A DNA stretch of 64,000 bases from Nitrospirota bacterium (GTDB taxonomy: Bacteria > Nitrospirota > UBA9217): the NCBI GenBank assembly GCA_020052615.1, contig JAGVOT010000123.1, positions 152,047 to 216,046 of the forward strand. The letters run 5' to 3'. Below the pieces are notes generated by a model, which did no database searches, was not told the DNA's origin, and saw only the letters and a list, made by a program, of their open reading frames with translations. Shown in pieces: positions 54,947-61,989 of this stretch. How positions within the stretch are numbered: the first letter of the stretch is position 1; each line of letters opens with the position of its first letter. The position numbers and the translations under genes are program-made.

Positions 54947-55999
54947 ATGAAACTTCTCTCCCGGGGAATATACATACTGCTCATCGTCGGAGCAGTAACT
55001 GCGTCCGGCGCGGTGTTTCAGGCGGCTTTCGCCGCACCACCTGAAACTACCGTATCCTCTCCCTGGGTGTGGCCATTACCACCGGAACAACCTCGAGTCC
55101 AACACATCAAAACCGTCATCACGCCGCAGGACCTGGGGATAACAAAAGGTTTTTTTGCGAAATTATGGGAATTCATAGCCGGCGAGGATACCGCTGACCG
55201 CATCATTTCGCCCCACGGGGTCGTTGCGGACGATGGGGGGAAGGTATATGTCGCGGACTGGGGCGCCGGCCGTATTCACTATTTCGATTTTGAGAAGAAG
55301 AAATACGATGTCTTTTCGAAAACGAAGCTCGGGCCTCTCCAGTCGCCGATCGGAATCGCCCTGGATGGCGAGGGCCTTTTATATGTCACCGATTCCATTC
55401 TGAGGCGCGTTTTTGTGTTCAGCGGTACAAAGAACAAGCGCGTCATCGGAGATGACGCGCTCTTGCGCCCAACCGGGATCGCTGTCAACAAGAAGGAAAA
55501 AACACTATACGTGGTCGACACGATCGGGCATCGGGTCGATGTCTATGACCTGGACGGGAAGAAGAGGTTTTCCTTCGGATCGAACGGCTCCGACGAGGCG
55601 AAGTTCAATTATCCGACCCATGTCGCGATCGATGCTGCAGGCGATGTATATGTGGTTGATTCGCTGAACTTCCGGATTCAAATATTCAACAAAGAAGGGA
55701 AGTTCCTTTCCCGGTTCGGCGGTACCGGCACCAGCATCCATGATTTCATGAAACCGAAGGGGATTGCCGTTGACAGTGAGGGCCACATCTGGGTTTCCGA
55801 CAGTTTCCGAAACACTATCCAGGTATTTGACCGGCAAGGAAGACTGCTGCTGATCTTCGGCAAGGTCGGCATAGGTCCAGGGCAGTTCAATGTTCCCGAA
55901 GGGCTCTTCATCGACAGCAGGGACCGGCTTGTCGTCGCGGACAGCTACAATTACCGGATACAGCTGTTCCAGTATCTGAAAGAGCGCTCCAGGAACTAG
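54947..55999 (+). CDS. Exported NHL-repeat beta-propeller protein
   Basis: A 350-residue protein with a signal peptide (about residues 5-30, ending near AFA). The mature part contains six NHL-type repeats, e.g. PIGIALDGEGLLYVTDSILR, PTGIAVNKKEKTLYVVDT, PTHVAIDAAGDVYVVDSLNF, PKGIAVDSEGHIWVSDSF and PEGLFIDSRDRLVVADSYNY, which would close a six-bladed propeller. Proteins of this kind often sit beside extracytoplasmic multihaem cytochromes and may bind or scaffold them. It is followed 48 bases later by such a cytochrome. No enzyme motif is visible. Confidence 0.88.
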   Translation: MKLLSRGIYILLIVGAVTASGAVFQAAFAAPPETTVSSPWVWPLPPEQPRVQHIKTVITPQDLGITKGFFAKLWEFIAGEDTADRIISPHGVVADDGGKVYVADWGAGRIHYFDFEKKKYDVFSKTKLGPLQSPIGIALDGEGLLYVTDSILRRVFVFSGTKNKRVIGDDALLRPTGIAVNKKEKTLYVVDTIGHRVDVYDLDGKKRFSFGSNGSDEAKFNYPTHVAIDAAGDVYVVDSLNFRIQIFNKEGKFLSRFGGTGTSIHDFMKPKGIAVDSEGHIWVSDSFRNTIQVFDRQGRLLLIFGKVGIGPGQFNVPEGLFIDSRDRLVVADSYNYRIQLFQYLKERSRN

Positions 56000-56047
56000 G
56001 CCGGCAGGCGTTTCGTAGTTTTTATGGAATCATTCTTGAGGTGGACA

Positions 56048-58156
56048 ATGAATCGGATGAACATGTTTTTAGCGGCCGTCGCAGCCGTTACGCTGAGCGC
56101 TGCCGTGTCTTTCGCGGCAACAGTATCCATTGTAGATACCAAGCATAATCTTTCCTCCGGGGGAACAGGTTCCTACAAAGCGGCATCAAGTGATCCGACC
56201 CTCGGCGGAACCACGGAGATTTGCATTTTTTGCCACACCCCTCACAGCGGGAATACAGAAGCCCCTCTCTGGAACCGGGCGGCATCCGCTGCATCGTATC
56301 AGACCTATACCAGCGATGTGCTCGGCGGCCTCACTTACCCGGGCGCCGAAGATCCGGGCGGGGGGCCGGGTGTTGTCATGCATTCAAAGACCAGAATATG
56401 CCTGTCCTGCCACGACGGCACGATCGCGCTCGGATCGGTGGTGAATATGCCGAGCAATATCCCTGGCACGTTTTCCGAAATTCAGATGCAGGGCAGTTCT
56501 ATGATCCAGCAAAGCACTCCGGGATATATCGGCATTAATCTTGGTGACGACCACCCGGTGGCCATTCCGCATGACAACAGCAAGGATTCCGAGCTCGTTC
56601 CGGGAGCGTCTGTTGCCGGGAATGTAAGGCTTTACGGGAATACCGGCGGAAAAGCGGTCGTTAGCAAGGCCGATGGAAGTTATGTAGAGTGTACATCCTG
56701 TCACAATCCTCATGACAATCAATATGGCAAGTTCCTCATTGAAACGAATCAGAACTCCGCTCTCTGCCTGCGCTGCCATACGAAAACGAGTTTTTCTTCA
56801 AGCGTACATGCTGACAACACTATCAACGTTACCTATGAGCCGGCAACCGGAGGAACCGCACCAAATCCGACGAAACATGGTCCCAGGGTCGGTGATGTCA
56901 AATGCATGAACTGCCATTTTCCGCATAAGGCCGGCCTGGAGACGGGCTCGACCTCTCCAAATTCGAGCTATGGAAGATACCTGCTGTCTTATAGAGAGGA
57001 AAATGCATGCTTTGTAAATAGTCCAAGCGACAGGTGGGCGACATCCAACGCCTCCAGCGCCTGTCATGGAACGGGCGGTGCAAAGGATATCGAGACCGAC
57101 ATCAAGAGTTCATCAAAGCATCCTGTCGTTGACAGCGCAAATACCTCTCCGCGGCATAAAGCAACCGAGGCCCAGGGTGCCGGATGGTTCAATAATACAA
57201 CTGTGTGGCACACTGAGTGCGAGGATTGTCACAATCCTCATACCTCGGGAAAGACGGCGCATATCTCACCCGTAAACTCGCCTACGACATTTCCTCCTGC
57301 ACTTACCAATGCAAGCCCGATCTATGGGGTCGGTGGGGTAAATGTGAATTTTCCCGGTAATTGGATAGTACCCAACCCGGCCACAGCCTATACCTACGTC
57401 AAGCCCATCGGTGTCACGGAAACTGCCAGTACAGGGGCGGACGCGGAATATAAGATATGCTTCAAATGCCATACTGCCTATGCGTGGTTCGGAGGTACTG
57501 TGCCGAATTCGTCCTCGCTCCTTGCTCCGATGACCGATCAGGCGCAGGAGTTCAATCCAAACAATATATCGTTCCATCCCGTGGTGCAGGGAAATACGGG
57601 CCATACAGCCGGCAGCACGGGGTTAACAGGGGGATGGACGAACGGCAATACACAGACCATGTTCTGTTCGGACTGCCATACCCGGAACGGAGGCGGCGTT
57701 CCCAAAGGGGCTCATGGATCATCTCAACCGTTCATTCTTACCGGAACGTTTGAGGACTCCTATGGAACGGTAGGGGGAACGCATCAGAGCACTTCCGGAT
57801 TGTGTTCGCAGTGCCACCTTGATAGTGTCTATTCTACACCGACATTAAGCGTTGCTGTACCAGCAACAGACACGGCTTTCCGAAATGGGAGCGGTCACAA
57901 TCTCCATAACCAGCACCGCTACAAGGCAGCAAATATTGCCAATAAACGTGCATATCGATGTGTCAATTGCCATGTTCGCATTCCCCATGGATGGCAGCGG
58001 GATGCGCTCATCGTCCAGCGAAATGATGGCGCACCCTATGAGGCCGGTGGTACGAATACCGGTTTGATCACTTCATGGAGCCAGCCGGGACCCTATACCA
58101 TTACCGGTTGCGGCAGCAGCCTGGCAACCAATGGGGTCACCGGTTGTCATCCATAA
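56048..58156 (+). CDS. Multihaem cytochrome c with ten CXXCH and two atypical CXnCH sites
   Basis: About 702 residues from the ATG at 56048; another ATG at 56024 is possible. After a signal peptide (about residues 6-24, ending SFAA), ten CXXCH haem sites are visible: CIFCH, CLSCH, CTSCH, CLRCH, CMNCH, CEDCH, CFKCH, CSDCH, CSQCH and CVNCH. Two more His-containing sites have long spacers: CX17CH (C321 to C339-H340) and CX11CH at the very C-terminus (C688 to C700-H701). Several follow the doubled-CXXCH (cytochrome c3-like) layout. It probably carries electrons in the periplasm or at the outer membrane. A terminator follows. Confidence 0.9.
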   Translation: MNRMNMFLAAVAAVTLSAAVSFAATVSIVDTKHNLSSGGTGSYKAASSDPTLGGTTEICIFCHTPHSGNTEAPLWNRAASAASYQTYTSDVLGGLTYPGAEDPGGGPGVVMHSKTRICLSCHDGTIALGSVVNMPSNIPGTFSEIQMQGSSMIQQSTPGYIGINLGDDHPVAIPHDNSKDSELVPGASVAGNVRLYGNTGGKAVVSKADGSYVECTSCHNPHDNQYGKFLIETNQNSALCLRCHTKTSFSSSVHADNTINVTYEPATGGTAPNPTKHGPRVGDVKCMNCHFPHKAGLETGSTSPNSSYGRYLLSYREENACFVNSPSDRWATSNASSACHGTGGAKDIETDIKSSSKHPVVDSANTSPRHKATEAQGAGWFNNTTVWHTECEDCHNPHTSGKTAHISPVNSPTTFPPALTNASPIYGVGGVNVNFPGNWIVPNPATAYTYVKPIGVTETASTGADAEYKICFKCHTAYAWFGGTVPNSSSLLAPMTDQAQEFNPNNISFHPVVQGNTGHTAGSTGLTGGWTNGNTQTMFCSDCHTRNGGGVPKGAHGSSQPFILTGTFEDSYGTVGGTHQSTSGLCSQCHLDSVYSTPTLSVAVPATDTAFRNGSGHNLHNQHRYKAANIANKRAYRCVNCHVRIPHGWQRDALIVQRNDGAPYEAGGTNTGLITSWSQPGPYTITGCGSSLATNGVTGCHP

Positions 58157-58184
58157 AGCCATGTTTATAAAACATCACATGGCA

Positions 58185-58218
58185 ATGCACAGTGGGTTAC
58201 TCCCACCGTGCATTTTTT
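58185..58218 (+). terminator. Rho-independent terminator after the cytochrome gene
   Basis: ATGCAC-A-GTGGG (58185-58196) pairs with CCCAC-C-GTGCAT (58202-58213) around TTACT, with one A-C mismatch, and is followed by T residues. Confidence 0.85.
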
Positions 58219-58263
58219 GTCTCTGTCTTTGATGATGAATAGGGTGTTTTTATAAAGAATCCC

Positions 58264-58293
58264 TTGACATTACAAGAGGGAATGTTGTATAAC
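58264..58293 (+). promoter_or_regulatory. Promoter of tRNA-Thr
   Basis: TTGACA (58264-58269), an 18-base spacer and TATAAC (58288-58293) lie 38 bases before the tRNA. The start of transcription would be near 58300. The TTGACATTACAA core is shared with the pgsA promoter at 58656. Confidence 0.65.
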
Positions 58294-58330
58294 CTACCGA
58301 CTTTTCCGTATCTTGTCGACACTTCTTTCT

Positions 58331-58405
58331 GCCGGCGTAGCTCAGTGGTAGAGCAGCTGATTCGTAATCAGCAGGTCGTCGGTTCAATCCCGACCGCCGG
58401 CTCCA
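58331..58405 (+). tRNA. trnT: tRNA-Thr (anticodon CGT)
   Basis: A complete cloverleaf: acceptor stem GCCGGCG/CGCCGGC, D arm GCTC/GAGC and anticodon stem GCTGA/TCAGC around TTCGTAA. The variable region is AGGTC, and the T arm is GTCGG/CCGAC with loop TTCAATC. The 3' CCA is encoded (58403-58405). The anticodon CGT reads ACG threonine codons. Confidence 0.96.
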
Positions 58406-58655
58406 TGTTTCCTCCCGATCATCACCTCATCATCGTTTTGTTGAAACTACTACGGACGGACTTCTAAGCCATCATACCTTACATCCGTCATTCCGGCAGG
58501 GTTTAGCCGAAATCCGTGATGTTGATTTTTTCATTATATTCTGAAAAACATCGATTCCCGATTGAAGCATTCGGGAATGACAAAGGAATGGCGCTTTAGT
58601 GTTGCCATGAAGTAATAAATATCATCAGGCTCGTCCTATTGCAAAAAGATAAAGG
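58406..58655. repeat. Intergenic region with a 95-base inverted-repeat element
   Basis: The segment 58487-58581 begins GTCATTCCGGCAG and ends TCGGGAATGAC, so its ends are inverted (GTCATTCC/GGAATGAC). Inner arms CCGAAATC and GATTCCCGATT can also pair loosely. It looks like one of the small intergenic hairpin or MITE-like repeats spread in many bacterial genomes. No gene is seen in the remaining sequence. Confidence 0.55.
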
Positions 58656-58684
58656 TTGACATTACAACAAAATATGTTTATATT
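58656..58684 (+). promoter_or_regulatory. Promoter of pgsA
   Basis: TTGACA (58656-58661), a 17-base spacer and TATATT (58679-58684) precede the pgsA ATG at 58733, giving a leader of about 41 bases. Confidence 0.65.
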
Positions 58685-58732
58685 TATTGCTGTCACACAA
58701 CAATTGTTTTGTTTTTCCGCCCTGGGCCTGTT

Positions 58733-59257
58733 ATGAACCTTCCCAACTCAATCACACTTGTCAGGGTGATCCTGATCCCGTTCTTTGTCGACCTGATGAT
58801 CTACGGTTATTACCGGGCGGCCCTCCTTGTCTTCGTCGCAGCTTGCCTGACCGACGCGCTTGACGGCTTGATCGCCCGTCTTACCAACACCAAGACCGAA
58901 CTGGGGGCATTCCTGGATCCCATGGCGGACAAACTTCTGATCGTATCTTCCTTTGTCACCCTTGCCATCCTGGCGAAGATCCCCGTGTGGCTGGTCATCA
59001 TCGTGGTAAGCAGGGACATCATCCTGACCCTGGGGAGCATGGTGATCTATTTTACCGGCCACAGCCTTTCCATCAAGCCGTCGATGCTCGGCAAGACGAC
59101 AACGGTCCTGCAATTCCTGGTCGTGACGCTCACCCTTGTACTTATCGCGTATGGCATCAAGTCGGATTACTTGCGGGGCGTCTACTGGGCCACCGCCGGT
59201 TTTACGGCCGCTTCAGGAATCCAGTACGTGATACGCGGCATGAAGATCATGGGATAG
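58733..59257 (+). CDS. pgsA: CDP-diacylglycerol-glycerol-3-phosphate 3-phosphatidyltransferase
   Basis: About 174 residues from the ATG at 58733; an upstream TTG at 58709 is unlikely. NLPNSITLVRVILIPFF begins the first helix. DALDGLIARLTNTKTELGAF, continuing to LDPMADK, carries the CDP-alcohol phosphotransferase metal site (DxxDG-AR-G-D-D). The enzyme makes phosphatidylglycerol phosphate in the inner membrane, the first committed step to phosphatidylglycerol and cardiolipin. Five or six membrane helices are visible, and the length is normal. Confidence 0.93.
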   Translation: MNLPNSITLVRVILIPFFVDLMIYGYYRAALLVFVAACLTDALDGLIARLTNTKTELGAFLDPMADKLLIVSSFVTLAILAKIPVWLVIIVVSRDIILTLGSMVIYFTGHSLSIKPSMLGKTTTVLQFLVVTLTLVLIAYGIKSDYLRGVYWATAGFTAASGIQYVIRGMKIMG

Positions 59258-59305
59258 AAACGCCCTCTGTCCGGGGGCTTCTGAATTGTTACCGGGAGGT
59301 TATGC

Positions 59306-59740
59306 ATGAAAATATCTGATATGATCAGACAGGCATTGGAGAAAAAGGGCTTTAAGAACCTGAAGGACGCATCGAAAGTGCTGGGGATAAGCCCTGAGCT
59401 CCTTCGCGTCACGATCAACAAGGGCCATATCCCCAAGGACAAGACCCTCATCATGATCGCGAACAAACTGGGGCTTGATAAATCCGTCCTGATCCTGTCG
59501 GCCCATCAGGAGAAGGTGCCGGCCGAGGTGAAGGGCTTTTTCCTTTCACCGTCCACCACGAAGTACCGTCGGGGAAAACGCAAGTACCCTTTGTCAGAAG
59601 AGCAGATCAACTATCTGGAGAAGATATTGAGCATCGAGGAGATCATGATGCTCCGGAAATATCGCCAGGTGTCTGAAGAGGCGAAGACCCAGATCAACGG
59701 ATATGTAGATTTCATGTTCGCTTCGAAAAGGAGCGCCTGA
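59306..59740 (+). CDS. HTH-domain DNA-binding protein
   Basis: A 144-residue protein; GGGAGG precedes the ATG. The N-terminal 65 residues resemble a Cro/C1-type helix-turn-helix, with KDASKVLGISPELLRVTIN as the likely helix pair. The basic linker (TTKYRRGKRKYPLSEEQI) and helical C-terminus (SIEEIMMLRKYRQVSEEAKT) may mediate dimerisation. It abuts the DUF512 gene with no gap. A regulator of the local operon is a reasonable guess, but no ligand domain is visible. Confidence 0.78.
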   Translation: MKISDMIRQALEKKGFKNLKDASKVLGISPELLRVTINKGHIPKDKTLIMIANKLGLDKSVLILSAHQEKVPAEVKGFFLSPSTTKYRRGKRKYPLSEEQINYLEKILSIEEIMMLRKYRQVSEEAKTQINGYVDFMFASKRSA

Positions 59741-61093
59741 TTGCTCGAAATAACACGCGTCCAGCCAGGAAGCACAGCAGCCCGATACGGACTCAAGGCC
59801 GGGGACCGTTTGGTTTCCGTGAACGGCAATGAAGTCAATGACAGCATTGATTTTCTGTTCCACGCATCGGATGAGAGATTATCGCTCGTAGTCAACGAGA
59901 AGAAAGGCGCCTCCCGAAAGCTGAGGATCGTAAAGGATCCCGATGATACGCTTGGCCTTGAGTTCCCCCCCTTGACCATCAGGCAGTGCCGCAACAAGTG
60001 CATCTTCTGTTTTGTCGATCAAATGCCTCCTGGATGCCGGAGAAGCCTGTACGTCAAGGATGACGACTATCGAGCCTCGTTCCTGTACGGGAACTATATA
60101 ACCCTCGGCAATCTTCATGAGGAGGACTGGGAACGGATCTTTACCCAGCGGCTCAGCCCCCTGTATATATCGGTCCACGCAACTGAACCTGGATTGCGCC
60201 AGGCCCTCATGCGGAACAAACGTGCTCCGGATATCATGGCAAGCATGAAGCGGCTTGCCGACGGCGGCATCAGGATGCACACGCAGATCGTCCTGACTCC
60301 CGGGATAAACGACGGGGGGCATCTGCTGAGAACGATCGAAGATATCGCAGGCTTGTTCCCGGCGGTGCTTTCCATCGCCGTAGTCCCCGTCGGGATCACC
60401 GGACACCGGAAAGGGCTTTTTCCGCTGAGACCGTTCAAGCCGGGAGAAGCCCGGGATGTCGTAGCGAACATTCAATCGCTTGCGAGCAGGTTCAGGAAGA
60501 AGATCGGCACCCGGTTGGTGTACCCATCCGATGAATTCTACATCAAGGCACGCATGCCATTTCCACCGTTGTCGTTCTATGAGGACCTGCCGCAGATAGA
60601 GAACGGCGTCGGGATGGTGGCTTCGTTCCTCCACGAGGCCAGGCGTACGCGCCTTCCTCGACGCGTGAGACCGGTCACCATGACCGCGGTCACCGGGGTT
60701 TCGTTCAGCCCCATCCTGAAAGCGGTGCTGCAGCGGCTCAAGGGGACGTCAGGCGTCTCCATCAGGGTCGTCACCGCCAAGAACTCGTTGTTCGGCCCCC
60801 CAGTCACGGTATCGGGCCTGCTTTCCGGAAGGGACATCCTGGCGGCGCTGCGAGGGAAACGCCTCGGTTCAATGCTCCTGATCCCGGCCAGCACGCTGAA
60901 CGAGAGCGAAGGTATCTTTCTCGACAACATGACCATTGCGGATGTCGAGGCGGTGGTGGGTGTGCCGGTACGGGCAGTCAGTACCTTTGGTGAAATTATG
61001 GGCCTGCTTACGATCCCGAAAACTGCGGTAACGAGGAAAAAAAATGATCTCAGGAACGACGTCGGTGTACGGCATATTCGGTCACCCCGTTGA
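59741..61093 (+). CDS. DUF512-family radical-SAM/PDZ protein
   Basis: A 450-residue protein starting with TTG at 59741, directly after the HTH gene's stop codon. The N-terminal PDZ-like domain (about 1-65) has PGSTAARYGLKAGDRLVSVN. CRNKCIFCFVDQMPPGCRRS, which includes a CxxxCxxC cluster, binds [4Fe-4S] and SAM. ISVHATEPGLRQALMRN and LTPGINDG follow. The C-terminal part (about 215-440) carries the DUF512 domain with RLVYPSDEFYI. The radical reaction and substrate of this widespread family are not established to my knowledge. Confidence 0.9.
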   Translation: MLEITRVQPGSTAARYGLKAGDRLVSVNGNEVNDSIDFLFHASDERLSLVVNEKKGASRKLRIVKDPDDTLGLEFPPLTIRQCRNKCIFCFVDQMPPGCRRSLYVKDDDYRASFLYGNYITLGNLHEEDWERIFTQRLSPLYISVHATEPGLRQALMRNKRAPDIMASMKRLADGGIRMHTQIVLTPGINDGGHLLRTIEDIAGLFPAVLSIAVVPVGITGHRKGLFPLRPFKPGEARDVVANIQSLASRFRKKIGTRLVYPSDEFYIKARMPFPPLSFYEDLPQIENGVGMVASFLHEARRTRLPRRVRPVTMTAVTGVSFSPILKAVLQRLKGTSGVSIRVVTAKNSLFGPPVTVSGLLSGRDILAALRGKRLGSMLLIPASTLNESEGIFLDNMTIADVEAVVGVPVRAVSTFGEIMGLLTIPKTAVTRKKNDLRNDVGVRHIRSPR

Positions 61094-61901
61094 GCACACA
61101 TTCTCGCCGGGGATGCATAATGCTGCTTTTGTGAAAATAAAACGGGATGCCTGTTATGTGCCCTTTGCCGTGGGTCCCCGTGATCTCGAACGAGCCGTCA
61201 GGGCGATCGTACCGCTGGGGATCCGCGGCTTGAACATCACGATACCCCATAAGGAAACGATCATTCCCTATCTGGATGAACTGACCGATGACGCCAGGAT
61301 GATCGGCGCGGTCAATACGATCGAGGTGATCCGACAAAGGCTGATCGGGCATAATACCGACGGAAGGGGATTTCTCCGTTCTCTGCGCGAAGAGACGGGA
61401 TTTCGTCCCAAAGGGAAGACCATCTTGATGGTCGGCTCCGGAGGAGCGGCACGTGCCGTAGGCTTTAATCTGGCCCTGTCCGGTGCGCAAACGATCGTTC
61501 TCTGCGATCTTGACGTTACCAAGGCGAAGAAGCTCGGCAGAGATATCCAGAACAAGACAGCAACGGGCGTCAAGATCGTAACTCCGGAAACCTTGGAAAA
61601 AACAGCGCATGCTGCTGATTGTATCATCAATGCCACGCCCTTGGGCTTGAGACCGGGCGATCCGTTGCCGATCCCCCGTCATTTGATCCAAAGGGGCCAA
61701 CTTGTTTGTGATCTGGTTTATAACCCTCTCCGAACCCCGCTGCTGAGGGCGGCCAGAGGCCGAGGAGCGATGACGCTTCCAGGAATCGGCATGCTCTTAT
61801 ATCAGGGGGTCATAGCTTTCGAAATATGGACGGGGGGGGAAGCACCCGTAAAAGTTATGAAGGACGCTCTCACCGGTCAGATTAAAAGACGGGGAAAATA
61901 A
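61044..61901 (+). CDS. aroE: Shikimate dehydrogenase (NADP+)
   Basis: A 285-residue protein whose start overlaps the DUF512 gene by 50 bases and has GAGGAAA upstream. EHTFSPGMHNAAF and GLNITIPHKETIIPYLDE hold the shikimate-binding Ser and the catalytic Lys. GHNTDGRGFLRSL supplies the Asn/Asp pair, and MVGSGGAARAVGFNLAL binds NADP. It reduces 3-dehydroshikimate in aromatic amino acid synthesis. The C-terminal GIGMLLYQGVIAFEIWTG is intact. Confidence 0.95.
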   Translation: MISGTTSVYGIFGHPVEHTFSPGMHNAAFVKIKRDACYVPFAVGPRDLERAVRAIVPLGIRGLNITIPHKETIIPYLDELTDDARMIGAVNTIEVIRQRLIGHNTDGRGFLRSLREETGFRPKGKTILMVGSGGAARAVGFNLALSGAQTIVLCDLDVTKAKKLGRDIQNKTATGVKIVTPETLEKTAHAADCIINATPLGLRPGDPLPIPRHLIQRGQLVCDLVYNPLRTPLLRAARGRGAMTLPGIGMLLYQGVIAFEIWTGGEAPVKVMKDALTGQIKRRGK

Positions 61902-61921
61902 CTGGAAAATCAAGCCTCTAC

Positions 61922-61950
61922 TTGACAGAAGGATGCAGTTTCAGTATTAT
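61922..61950 (+). promoter_or_regulatory. Promoter of pilB
   Basis: TTGACA (61922-61927), a 17-base spacer and TATTAT (61945-61950) are placed 39 bases before the pilB ATG. AAGGAG near 61978 is the ribosome site. Confidence 0.7.
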
Positions 61951-61989
61951 TACCCATATCAATGAAGTGGCTTTACTAAGGAGTTTTTT

